The translations under genes and the position numbers were made by a program. A stretch of DNA of 64,000 bases. Source: Carettochelys insculpta (Eukaryota; Chordata; Testudines; Carettochelyidae). Under the pieces are notes generated by a model, which was given only the letters and a program-made list of their open reading frames with translations, was not told the origin of the DNA and did not search any database. This document shows, piece by piece, positions 47,075 to 58,330 of the stretch (positions are counted from its first letter, which is position 1; each line of letters begins with the position of its first letter). The stretch spans positions 45,502,001 through 45,566,000 of the forward strand of contig NC_134147.1 of NCBI RefSeq assembly GCF_033958435.1, given 5' to 3'.

Positions 47075-47612
47075 TTATTTGTACTGGTGAAGCCACATCT
47101 GGAGTATTACGTCCAGTTCTGGGCCCCCCAGTACAGAAAGGGTGTGGATGCACTGGAGAGGGTCCAGCAGAGGGCAACCAAAATGATTAAGGGGCTGGAA
47201 CATATGACCTATGAGGAGAGGCCGAGGTATTTGGGTTTATTTAGTTTGCAGAAGAGGAGAGTGAGAAGCAATTTGATAGCAGCCTTCAACTTCCTAAAGG
47301 GGGGTTCTAAAAAGCACGGAGAGAGGCTGTTCTCAGTAGTGACAGGTGACAGAACAAGGAGCAATAGTTTCAAGTTACAGAGGGAGAGGTATAGGTTGGA
47401 TATTAGGCAAAACTATTTACCAGGAGGGTGGTGAAGCACTGGAATGTGTTACCTAGAGAGGTGTTGGAATCTCCATCCCTAGAGGTTTTTAAGTCCTGTC
47501 TTGATAAAGTCCTGACTGGGATGAGTTAGTTGGGGTTGATCCTACTTTAGGCAGGGGGCTGGACTCTGTGACCTCCTGAGGTCCGTTCCAGCCCTAGGAT
47601 TCTATGATTCTC
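47075..47612 (+). mobile_element. CR1 3' end, plus strand, with coding remnant
   Basis: An open frame at 47087-47434 (MKPHLEYYVQFWAPQ, then ERVQQRATKMIKGLEHM) is the C-terminal part of the CR1 pol protein. It ends early, just after [13 protein letters not shown]. The rest is the 3' tail, ending gccctaggattctatgattc. The copy is 5'-truncated and cannot be autonomous. Confidence 0.9.
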
Positions 47613-49124
47613 TGCGTCTGGCAGTTAGTGTATTTGGTGTTCTTTCAATATGTAATGTTACTGGAACTGAAGTGCATCTCTAAGTAAGCACACTTTCACT
47701 CCTTGATGTTTCCTTTGTGCCTCTGAAAGCCTTTTCAATATCTGGTTTCAGTATCTCCCCTTTATTATCTGAGTAAGTACTAGTCATGCAATCAGATCTG
47801 GCCCAAGTCCACAGACCTTTCCTTTCTGTCCCAGCATCCATGGGGCCTTTATCAGTTTTCCTCTTGTAGAAAGACCCTTATACACATCAGAGGGGAAGGA
47901 GGAAAGTCCATAAAATAAGCCATTTTTGGAACAATTTTAAAACATTTTTCAGGCCATCCCATTTAAAGCGTGCTCTGTTCCCGGTGTCTCGGACCGGGAC
48001 TGAAGGCTTGACATGTTTAAGCCTGAAACAAAAGGACAGTAAATCTCAGGCTCTATCTCTAGTGAGTCACATAAAAAGCCGAATGTTACCGCAACCGGCA
48101 AACATGTTGGAGATGACGAGGTATTTAAAACAACATACTACTTGTTTTATCTCTTCAGCAAACACTGGCTGGGCCCTGGCAATATGTGTGTTGTGGGGAA
48201 CCTCACTGATCTTTCTGAGGTAACCTGAAAGCTGGAGCCAGGGGCTGGCCCAGAGATAGCAGGAATTAATCAGTAGCCAGAGACCTGCTTCAGAGCAAGC
48301 AGCTCAGATGCAGCTGAGCCCCACTGCCGTCCCTGCCGAGCCTTGTGTTACCACCACCGGTGCTTGCAGTGTGGATGGGGACAGGTTCATGCATCCAAAT
48401 ACTAGGCGCTTCCCGTCCAGCCTCACTCACTGTAACATGGTATATAGGCTCAAATTGTATTAATGTGTTATATATAGTTTATACGTAACACGTTGATGCA
48501 ACATGAGTTGGTGGATCCTGGTACAGATATACTTCCTCTAAAGAGTGTCCTCTTTTTGGAAAGTTCAAATACGGGACTTCTATGTTAACCCTGTGAGGCA
48601 CTGCAGCATATGACACACTTTAGAGGAAATCTTATCCCTCCCTCCCCATGCAAAAGAATTGTTTTTGTTCACTTTGAAAGGCTGCAGAGTTTTGATGCGG
48701 ATCTGTCTGACCTGACATTAAGTGTAATAGTTTAGACTTTTCCCAACAGACAATCAAATTTCAGCAAAATCAGAGTCTTCCAGTGGAAAATTTCCATTTT
48801 GCAGCAATTAAAGTTTCCCCTGGAAAAAACTCCAGTGGAAAATTCTCAACCAGCTGAAGTGCTACTGACTCAGGCTGGAGTCGTGACACATACTTTAGAT
48901 CTCTCCGTCTTTGTGCCTGTCTCTGTTTCTCATTAGTATGGACTTGCAGATAGGCAATGGCAGACAAAATATGCATTTGTTGTTTTTCACATACTTTGGC
49001 AGCTGCTCTCATGCATTTTTCAGGTAACTTTGTAGCCTAACCATATGTACTAAAGAGCTTTTTTGCCTGGAAGAAGAAAGAATTAGTATTTTTTTGAAGA
49101 ACGCACTAAATTAACATACTGAGA

Positions 49125-49126
<2 letters not shown>
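47613..49126. other. Unassigned intronic sequence
   Basis: No gene or named repeat is recognised. Confidence 0.5.

Positions 49127-49164
<38 letters not shown>
49127..49164. repeat. (AC)19 microsatellite
   Basis: Nineteen uninterrupted AC dinucleotides (38 bp). Likely length-variable between individuals; alternating purine-pyrimidine sequence can adopt Z-DNA. Confidence 0.97.
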
Positions 49165-49169
<5 letters not shown>

Positions 49170-50022
49170 GTAAATTTTATATATATTACGTAAGAGGAAT
49201 AACATGTAAGTTCACAGCTTATAAAGTTTCCCTCTGCAGGTACAATCATTTTGAACGCTAATGGACTGCATAATGACATGTCTTACAACAAGATTTATCT
49301 CAGTCCAGTACCAGTGGGAAAGTATCCAAGTCTCAGACACCGGCAGGACCCTTGGCACTAACACAAGTTGGCCTGTTTGGTTAACTCCCATGAGGGAGGC
49401 CCCGTTTTGACCAGACTGTGAACACCCCGGGTGTGCTTCAGAATATTTAGGAGGGAGGGAAAGCTTTCTGCTGTTACTTACGGTGCACCGGGTCTGTGGA
49501 TAGAGTTTTTCAGGTGAGAAGGCACCACCAGATGGTACAGACTAACCCATATAGCACAGGCTGCCCAGCACTCACTCACCAAGCCAACAACCAGAATGAA
49601 ACCGAAATACTGCAGCATTCAAGAGCACAAGTGTGGCTTCCTCTGTGCCACCAGGGTGCTCAAATTCCCAGGCCTGCCTTATGTACCAGCTTCCGCCAAG
49701 CTCTCATGTCTGCCCCACCTCTTCCTGCCCCAGCTCTCCACACCCCAACCCTTCTCTCCAGGCCCCGATCCCCGTACCACCTCTTCCTACCCCTCCCTAG
49801 TTTCATCTCCTCTGAGTGCACCCCACCTCACTCCTCCCCCTCCATCTAGCACCTCCTGTACCCTGCAAAACAGCTGGTCACAGTGGGCAGGAGGCACTGG
49901 GAGGGCAAGGAAGGAGCTGATCAGTGGGGTCAGTGGTGGATGGGAGGTGCTGGAGGGGAGAGGGAGAACGGGCTGCTTGTGGGTGCTAAACACAAACTGA
50001 TTTTTTTTCCATGAGTCCTCCA
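49165..50022. other. Unassigned intronic sequence with a pyrimidine-rich tract
   Basis: 49690-49860 is strongly C/T-rich on +. Overlapping frames on both strands (to 194 codons, minus, 49787-50371) follow from this composition. No gene is seen. Confidence 0.45.
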
Positions 50023-50210
50023 CCATGTTCCCTGTAAGCTGAGTGCTTGGGCGGCCATCCAGGAGAGATTCAGGTGCTGCCCAGCTGATTAGCAGAATAC
50101 CCACAACCCTGGTGGTGACCATGTATTTGTTAGTGGTGTGTATCCACACATCTTGGTGCACATAACAAAATGTATTCCACCCAGGGATGGAAAAATTAGT
50201 GGAAACACTG
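50023..50210. mobile_element. hAT-like element, CAGTGTTCCC-type ends, copy 3, 8-bp duplication
   Basis: The left end ccatgttccctgtaagctga mirrors the right end attagtggaaacactg. The flanks gtcctcca (50015-50022) and gtcatcca (50211-50218) match at 7 of 8 bases. The interior aligns to the copies at 30580 and 31233 (caggagagattcaggtgctg, ctgattagcagaat, tattccacccagggatgg). Confidence 0.7.
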
Positions 50211-50218
50211 GTCATCCA

Positions 50219-50828
50219 GCCTTGGAGCATCCAAGGAATCAGCACCCATTCTCGGGCATCTATACTGCCATATGTTATAGGCAGAGAACAGGCTAAACTA
50301 AGGACTTCAGTCTGCGCAGCTGTCCTGTAAGCATCTTCACAAGCATGCGCTCCATTCCTTTTCTGTCTCATTGCTTAAAGTCACACGAGTCCTTACTATT
50401 GCTGAGTCTATTGTGTAAGGAAAAAAAATCCCCACACACCTGAGCTGATGCGCTTTTCGCTAGCTCCGAACCTGTAAAGTGCCATGCTCTGTTTTTGGTA
50501 ATTCAGGATTTATTTCCATGGAAACAGGAATGGCAGCTTGAAGCTGTCTTCAGGGTTGTAATTACTCTCATTGCTTGCAACGGCTGAGGCTCAGCTTGCT
50601 TGTCAGTGCCAGGGTAGATTGGACAGATGTTTGGGATGTTAAATTGAAAAAGGAAAACACTGGGTGAATTGAATGAAATTGCCTCTTTTATGCCTATCTC
50701 CTTTTATAAAGTTTGCTGGGAAAATGAAGGATTCAGGTTCTTTAGAGGTTAGGGATTTATTATTTAAAAGTACAGCAGATGCGCACCCGAGAAACTGACG
50801 ACGGAACAGTGGCCAGCTGAGAGTCCAG
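50219..50828. other. Unassigned intronic sequence
   Basis: No gene or named repeat is seen. Confidence 0.5.
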
Positions 50829-51538
50829 GGCTACGTCTACACATGCACACTACATCGAAATAGCTTATTTCGATGTAGCGACATCGAAATAGTCTATTTC
50901 GACGAATAACATCTACACGTCCTCCAGGGCTGGCAACGTCGACGTTCAACTTCGACGTTGGCAGCACCACATCGAAGTAGGCGCTGCGAGGGAACGTCTA
51001 CACGCCAGAGTAGCACACATCGAAGTAAGGGTGCCAGGAACAGCTGCAGACAGGGTCACAGGGCAGACTCAACAGCAAGCCGCTCCCTTAAAGGGCCCCT
51101 TCCAGACACACTTGCACTAAACAACACAAGATCCACAGAGCTGACAACTGGTTGCAGACCCTGTGCATGCAGCATGGATCCCCAGCTGCGGCAGCAGCAG
51201 CCAGAAGTCCTGGGCTAAGGGCTGCTGCACACGATGACCATAGAGCCCCGCAGGGGCTGGAGAGAGAGCGTCTCTCAACCCCCCAGCTGATGGCTGCCAT
51301 GGCGGACCCCGCTATTTTGATGTTGTGGGACGCAGATCATCTACACGTGCCCTACTTCAATGTTCAACTTCGAAGTAGGGCGCTATTCCCATCCCCTCAT
51401 GGGGTTAGCGACTTCAACGTCTCGCCACCTAACCTTGATTTCAACTTCGAAATAGCGCCCAACATGTGTAGCCGTGACGGGCGCTATTTCGAAGTTGGCG
51501 CCGCTACTTCGAAGTAGCTTGCACGTGTAGACACAGCC
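50829..51538. mobile_element. 710-bp TIR transposon, CAG duplication
   Basis: The ends ggctacgtctacacatgcac and tgcacgtgtagacacagcc are inverted repeats. CAG lies on both sides (50826-50828 and 51539-51541). Sub-terminal hairpins occur on the left, including a perfect 12-bp palindrome at 50851-50862 / 50866-50877 (tacatcgaaata). The right side has repeated acttcgaagta words. The GC-rich interior (51020-51300) has overlapping frames of 86 and 121 codons with no transposase motif that I can identify, so it may be a deletion derivative of a larger element. It is the longest member of this type here. Confidence 0.8.
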
Positions 51539-52454
51539 CAGGACTACAGGCGTTTTTGTGACTGTGGTTAGCTTTTTCCATGTGTAGCTGCCCAGTTTTG
51601 GAAAAGGAGGCCCCGGGTTCATGTGCAGAGGGAAGTAGAGCCCCTACCAGTTTGGATCCCTTGCTTGGGTGCCTTGAAGGTCATTTGGGTGTACAAAGTG
51701 GCCCTCTCTCCAATGGCAGTGTGATTCTGTGAGACGTGACTGTGTAAAACTATCACTGTGGTTTCCATATTCAGGTGTTAATTCTTTCCTCATCAAATAT
51801 GTTCAAATGGCCAACATTTTTTTTTTAAAGGAAGCCGTTTCTGTTGTCAGTTACACGCATGCAGCCTGGGCCCCGACAGTCAGGCTTTGGCTCCTTCCTG
51901 GAGAAAGCAGGTCAAGCTTAAGGCAGGACCTGGGTTGGTGAGGGAAGGATCAGAGGTGGAGTATGGACGGCACTCTGGTTGTGTTTAATAAAGCCTTGTG
52001 GATTACAGCTCTCCCACGCTGCTAATAGCTAGTAGCCCCAGTTCCACAAGTATTGAAGTTCAGCAGATCTAACTGGCCTCTCAGGCACTGTGTGCACTGG
52101 GGGAATACGTTATTTGCAGTTTGGGTCATGGTCAAGGTACTGTCTGCTCCAGCCCAGGCTGAAAAGTAGCCATCTGGTCTGAGGTGCCGCTTGTCCCACC
52201 GCAGCCATGCGATTATTGTAATGCGCTAGTGTGAGCAAACCTTGTGCCTGAGCAGGGAATTACACTTCCCAGGCACTGCACAGATTTACCTCTGTGACGC
52301 ACTGCTAGCCAGGCCCATCTCTTTTCAGCCATTGAGCGCTGGCCAAAAGAACCCCTATGCAGTGGTCTAATTAACAGTGCTGAGGAAGGCTGAAAGGTAT
52401 AACTGGTGCACATCTCTGTTCTGCATTACCTTTTCCCCCCTCTTTTCACATGGA
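51539..52454. other. Unassigned intronic sequence
   Basis: No gene or named repeat is recognised. Confidence 0.5.
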
Positions 52455-53560
52455 ACATGTAACTAGTGGCATTCCCCAAGGGTCAGTCCTGGGACCAATC
52501 TTGTTCAACTTATTCATCAATGATCTAGAGAAAGGGGTAAGCAGTGAGGTGCCAAAGTTTGACACCAAACTGTTCAGGATAGTGAAAACCAAAGCAGACT
52601 GTGAAGAACTTCAAAAAGATCTCAGCAAACTGACTGATTGGGCAGCAAAATGGCAAATGAAATTTAATGTGGGTAAGTGTAAGGTAATGCACATTGGGAA
52701 AAATAACCCCAATTATACATACAATATGATGAGGGCAAATTTAGCTACAACAGATCAGGAAAGGGATCTTGGAATTATAGTGGATAGTTCTCTGAAAACA
52801 TCCACGCAGTGTGCAGCGGCAGTCAGTAAAGCAAATAGGATGTTAGGAATAATTAAAAAAGGGGATAGAAAATAAGACGAAGAATATCTTACTTCCTCCT
52901 TTATAAAACTATGGTACGCCCACATCTTGAGTACTGCGTGCAGATGTGGTCTCATCACCTCAGAAAAGATATACTGGCATTAGAAAAGGTTCAGAAAAGG
53001 GCAACTAAAATGATTAAGGGTTTGGAACGGGTCCCATATGAGGAGAGGCTAGAGAGACTGGGACTTTTCAGTCTAGAAAAGAGGAGACTGAGGGGCAATA
53101 TGATAGAGGTATATAAAATCATGAATGGTGTGGAGAAAGCGAATACAGAAAAGTTATTTACTTGTTCCCATAATATAAGAACTAGAGGACACCAAATGAA
53201 ATTAATGGGTAGCAGGTTCAAAACTAATAAAAGAAAGTTTTTCTTCATACAGTGCACCAGCAACCTGTGGAACTCCTTGCCAGAGGATAATGTGAAGGCC
53301 AGGACTCTAACAGAGTTTAAAAAAGAGCTCAATAAATATTTGGAGATTAGGTCCATAGATGGCTATTAGCAAGGGGTAAGGTATGGTGCCTAGCCTTTCG
53401 TCAAAGGCGGGAGATGGATGGCAGGAGACAAATCGCTTGACCATTGTCTTCGGTTCACCTCCTCTGGGGCACCTGGCGCTGGCTACTGTTGGCAGACAGG
53501 ATACTGGGCTAGATGGACCTTTGGTCTGACCCAGTATGGCCATTCTTATGTTCTTATGAT
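52455..53560 (+). mobile_element. CR1 LINE, plus strand, 1.1 kb, RT C-terminal half and 3' tail
   Basis: The pol remnant begins TSGIPQGSVLGPILFNLF, the conserved reverse-transcriptase block before the catalytic YADD/FADD motif. At 52551-52563 the protein reads PKFDTKLF where CR1 has AKFADDTKLF, so two residues, including one catalytic aspartate, are missing in frame. The frame then runs through DLGIIVDSSLKTSTQC to a stop at 52873. After a frameshift, 52911-53369 continues as MVRPHLEYCVQMWSHHLRKD to the natural C-terminus. The tail ends in tatggccattcttatgttct. It is the best-preserved LINE here but is inactive. Confidence 0.93.
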
Positions 53561-53820
53561 GCACCAGTTAAAGAATTAAATTGTGTGTTCAGATCTTTTA
53601 ATTTAGTTTTGCATTCTGTGTGAGAACTTTAGCCTGTGGAAAGACACATGGGGTCCAGGAACAAAGTACTATAGGTTTACTGAGTGACTGTTCATTGATG
53701 GGCCATGAATTTTGCCTAAAAAAATCAGTAATCATATGCATCGCTCCCTATGGGAGCTATGCTGAGTAGTCACCCTAACATGTCTAGGGCCTTCATTTCA
53801 GCCAGAAAGATCTTGTCTAA
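53561..53820. other. Unassigned intronic sequence
   Basis: No feature is recognised. Confidence 0.5.
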
Positions 53821-54044
53821 GGGTTAGTGTCTACTAAGAAGACTTAACTGTGATGTGTAATAGTATGGCTATACTGATAGATCTCTGTAGTAGAAACCTT
53901 GCTTACACTGGTATAAGGAGATCTTTTGTTGGCCTCGATAATTCACCTTCCCAAACAATCTAAGCTATAATGGCGAAATGAGACTTTCTTCCCACCTCTG
54001 GCAACGTAGCTATGCTAACAAAACTCTGTAGTGTAGATCTGGTC
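53821..54044. mobile_element. TIR transposon, about 224 bp, diverged
   Basis: The left end gggttagtgtctactaag and the reverse complement of the right end gaccagatctacactac are related. The interior tggctatactgatagatctc and ggcaacgtagctatgctaac follows the turtle MITE type. The flanks taa and tga match at 2 of 3 bases. Confidence 0.45.
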
Positions 54045-54934
54045 TGAGAAACAAGTTGATCTACATTGGCCTGAAACTGTATCCCAGACTTTTTTTCAAT
54101 TTTCTTTTAATGATGAAATGCAGAAATTATCTTTGTGACATGTACCATCTCATAAAGAGTATTGTAAAAATTGCCTATCAAATGTTTCTCCAGCAAACCG
54201 GTAAAGGTGATTGCTGGGTGATGATTGTTTATTTTCCACTGTCCATATTTTCTCTTCCAGAAAATAGAATTATCGAATATCTGTCAAATAATTCCAAAAT
54301 AGGGACAGTCTAGAAGAAAGAAATGTGAGGTGGGGAAGAGTTCAGTTTATAAATTTTTATGCTGCTGTTTTGAATGTGATGCACAATATCATGTCATTTG
54401 AATTCAAACAAGTTCAAAGTTGCATGCTTTAGGCTGAGGACGGAGAAGAATAAATTTAAAATAAAATTCACTGAACCTATCATTCGTGCATCTAAAACAA
54501 TACTAAAATAAAAGCCAAGAGTAAGCATATTTGCTAGGAAGAATGGGAAATCTCAGCAATCCTGTCTCCTAAAAGGTATTTGTGCAGGTCTCTGGCATAA
54601 GCAAACGTCAGCTGCAGAGAACCACCACACGGTAGGTGTTAAAAATCACGCTGAGAACGGACTGAACTCAAGCATGCATGTTCAAGTGTGTTCTCCTCAG
54701 GACAATGGTGGTTGCAGGCAGGGTGAAAACGCTTTGGAACATTTTTCACATTATTTCCCTTTGTCCCCAGTGTTAGAAACGGTTGGCTAAGGGTCCAAGA
54801 TGTAGTTTGCAATGATAAGTTGCCATGTGAGAGAGTTGTTTGCACAACATGATTATTTTCATCCCTTTTCCATAGGCCTGCAAAGTCTTTTTCATAAAAT
54901 GACCACAGTCAACCTTGGGCATGCAATCAGGTCT
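54045..54934. other. Unassigned intronic sequence
   Basis: AT-rich. No gene or named repeat is seen. Confidence 0.5.
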
Positions 54935-55145
54935 GCCAACTGGGATGAGGAAAAGGGCCAATTGCCCTCGGGCCTGATATTTCACAGGCAGCTGGAGCGC
55001 TGAGCACCTTTGAAATGCTAGTCTGCAAGGCTCTGAGGGGAGGAGCCCAGTGCCATGGTCTGAGCTGTGCTGAGGGCTCTACATTAGGCCACGCCCCTTC
55101 TGCCATTGGCCCTGCCCCTTCTGCAGTGCAGAACTGGGCCACGTG
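54935..55145. repeat. GC-rich dispersed repeat (unclassified), second copy
   Basis: The word caattgccctcgggcctgat near the left edge resembles, in reverse, the end of 7290-7575 (ggccccggggcacttgtccc). The right part repeats cacgccccttctgccattgg / ccctgccccttctgcagtgc, a short internal tandem. Class unknown. Confidence 0.4.
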
Positions 55146-58117
55146 GCTGTTGGCCGCAAGCATGTGATGAAGAAAGAAAACTTGCTTAAAACTGAGTGTG
55201 TAGACACAATGGTTGCTGGAGAAGAGCCCGTTTGTAAGAGTAATGACAAAAGCGAAAAGAGTGTTAAGGGGTGCAAGAAAAGAAGGTTTCTGAGGGGAGT
55301 GATACAGCAAACTGGGATTTTGATTTTTGCACAGTGTGTTGTCACTTAGCGTACACAAGGAGCTTGTGGTGATTGTGTGACATGACCCCATTTACAGAAC
55401 CGTGATTTGGGTAGGGAAGGATGGCAGCAAAGTCAATACATTGGGTTCCACAGCATCTGTGGATAGATGACCGGTAGATTGGGAGGGCAGAAGGAAAGGA
55501 ACATAGATCCTCCTGGCGAGTCTTGAAGTCTGTAACCCTCCTAGAATCATGGGAGAAGTGTCATGAAAACAGAATTGGCATTCCCACATAATATAGTGTG
55601 AGCAATGAGAGAGTTTTGCTACCCTCTCATGAGCATGTGCCACGTTAGTGACATCAGTTAATCAAGGGGACTCTCTTAGTGGAAACCTGGCCAATGAAGC
55701 TATCAACGAATAAAGGGTAACACGCGTGTTCTCTGTATTAAGCTGCTCAGCATGCACGTGCCCTGAATTACAATTGCAAACATGTTCAGCGTCTATCCAA
55801 TGCCTGATGATAGCTTTATTTCTGTATTGGGAACAGGAGGGATATTCTATGCGGATCTGCGCACTTAAAGCCTGATCCCTTTGACCCACATAAAGAGAAT
55901 GAGCGTCAACTGGAGCTTTTAATCTGCATGGGCTGGGAGGGGCTGAGTGTTTCCCTGTTCAGGAGCTGAGTGCACTGCTTCTGAGTTTATAACATAGCAA
56001 GTTAGTTTTTAGTCTTAATCCTTTTCAGAGAAGATGGAAAAGTCTTGTGGATAATGATTATTGGTTTAAATTTTAATAGGAGGGGAAAATGTTCTGTTAT
56101 TTGTTTCTTTCTTCTGTGCCTTCATCCTGCTGGTCCGTGGATGGGTTTGATGGCAATCTAAGGTCTAACACAGCTGAAGTGAGTGCAGGGGTTATTACAA
56201 GATGCAATATCTTGCATGCCTTTAATTCAGAATCAGGTTCTGACTTATGAAACTTTTGTGCTAGTGAGATGCAGTTTTATTAGAAATGGTTCAATGGCAG
56301 AATTGGTTTTATTGAATCAGCTGATGCCAGCTACATATGGTGGAAATGTCACTCTGCATGCATAGTGTTTTTACATTGTTTAAATTTTCAGTATTTTTCT
56401 GTTTCTGAGGCATGCAGCTGTCATAAGTGGAAAGATGTGAAGTGTAAAATTCATCAATATCTCAAATGTTTGTTATACTTTTTTTCACCACAATTGATTG
56501 TATTTTAATTGCTCAATCTGGTTTTTCTCTTCTGTCTGTATTTTTTATTTTATTTTTAACTAAGGTTCGCGTAAGTGCCTGTTCCTCAAATAGCAGTATC
56601 CCAGCTGTGCAACTGAATTTTTGAAAAAAAATCTATATTTAAAAAAAGTGCATTTGCCTCTTTCGATTAAATCTTACCTTTCCTACTCTGATTTCAGCTT
56701 CTGCTCTCCTACATTGTGTATAATTATTCCCAGCCAAAAATCCAGATGGCTAAATAACAATTTCATGTAAATTAGTTGGAAAAGTGGTGTCTCCCACTGT
56801 CTAAATTATTCAAAAATAGTCTTGTGGAGGGTAGTGGATATCTGGCCCAGTGATGCACACTGTGTTCAGCAGAGAAAAGATGGTTAATTTTAAATATTGC
56901 AAGAGAAGTAAAAACAAATGTACACAGCATCAAAGATATGTATCAAGAATTAACTTGATGGTAAGCAAATGTAGTTATCAGCATTGGGATTATGTGAAAG
57001 GAACTATTTTCAGTGCTCTAGAAAAGATGGAAACAGAACATCTTGCACCCTTCTTGCATTGTCTTTAAAGAGTTAAGAGCCTTTGCTTCCAGACTTGTAC
57101 AGTGGCTTCCTTTGAGAAGCTTCTCTCAACAAGCTAGCCTTTAGCAAACTACCTGAAAGGGAACCTGCAGCTCCCATATATTGTTGCAAAGCTGTGTTCC
57201 TTCTCTTGCTTCCCTACAGCCTGTGGTGTGACTCCTGGTGTTTCTTATCATTAGACTCTAGCAATCATTCAGGGTCATTGTTTGGTCAATCTGTTCCTTT
57301 TTTATGTGCTTAAAAAAAAGCTGAGTGTATACTGAGGTTCGTCCGGTTTATATCACCGGAGATGAAAATAGCCAAAGAAGCTGAAATACATAAAAAGAGA
57401 TAATTAGGATCATTAAATCTTTCCAAAATAGGCAGTCACTGCCACATCCACTGTACTCCTGCAGCAGGTCAGCTCGAGAGAGATTTTCATCCTAAGTGAA
57501 CCATTTAGAGCTTCTCAAATCAAATGTGAGATGGTTGGCCTGTGTTAAAGCTGCAGCGTCTTAACTAGTGATCTCAGCAAAGTGAAAGGAAGCTCAGAAC
57601 TGATGCATTCTACTCAACTAGATAAATATGTTTACCCAGTGTTGTTGTTGTTATTACCTACATGTGAATAGGGCGGTTCAGGGGTCAGGGCTGTGGGCTC
57701 CTGCTTGCTGGAGATACCAAAACGCAACCCACTCCAAAGACTTGACAGAGTTGTAACTCCCACAGAACAGCCCTTTTTAAGCTCCGTGAGTTCTGTGCCT
57801 TAGGCACACCAGCACATCACTCTACAGTCACATGGGCGTATTGTAAGAGTGGCTGCGAGACACAAGCCAGAGGTGGTTAACATCAGAGGTATTGATGATT
57901 ACTTGGACTTTACTGGCAAATCTCACTTGGCACTGGTGCAGCCCATCCTGTTCAGTAGGAGGAAGTCTGATCAAAGGAAGGAAGTCAGAGTGATGGCAGG
58001 GAATGCAGGGCAGCAGCAAAAGAGAAAATCCCGTTTGACTCCAGTAGAAGCCCACGGGGTAGCAGTAAATCTCTTCGGTAGCGTTAATTCCGGTACAATA
58101 GGCAATCAACATGGATA
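55146..58117. other. Unassigned intronic sequence, about 3 kb
   Basis: AT-rich at 56380-56660. No coding exon or named repeat is recognised. Confidence 0.5.
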
Positions 58118-58209
58118 GTGCTATTTGATATGAACTCGCAGATGAACCTTGTGTCGCTTGGGTCCTTGTGGGGGCTCGAGGCTGCGGGTACAGATACAGG
58201 AGTCAAGGC

Positions 58210-58270
58210 GGGTTGGGAGGTGGGGAGGGAGTGGTGGAAGGTGAGAAGGGGCAGGGGCTTGGGGGGTGGG
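58210..58270 (+). repeat. G-rich tract with two quadruplex motifs
   Basis: 58210-58229 reads GGG-tt-GGG-aggt-GGGG-a-GGG, and 58248-58270 reads GGGG-ca-GGGG-ctt-GGGGGG-t-GGG. Both satisfy the usual four-run, short-loop rule for a G-quadruplex on the + strand. G richness continues to about 58330. The intronic position means a transcribed G-rich strand if CADPS runs through here. Function is unknown. Confidence 0.8.
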
Positions 58271-58330
58271 TTGGCTCAGGGCAGAGGGTGGGGGTGCAGA
58301 AGTCAGGGCAAGAGGTGGGGAGTGCAGATG

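Noticed and set aside
47087..47434. 115-codon frame with clear family resemblance
   Set aside because: It is the CR1 pol C-terminus, so it is listed as mobile element and not as a host gene.
49127..49164. CRISPR-like or satellite array
   Set aside because: It is a plain AC dinucleotide run without spacers; no CRISPR array or higher-order satellite was seen anywhere in the window.
49787..50371. 194-codon open frame, minus strand (longest in the window)
   Set aside because: It runs through a C/T-rich tract and a hAT-like element; low-complexity composition explains the lack of stops.
51152..51517. 121-codon frame inside the 710-bp TIR element as a transposase
   Set aside because: No DDE or Myb/HTH motif can be seen, and the frame crosses the inverted-repeat part of the element.
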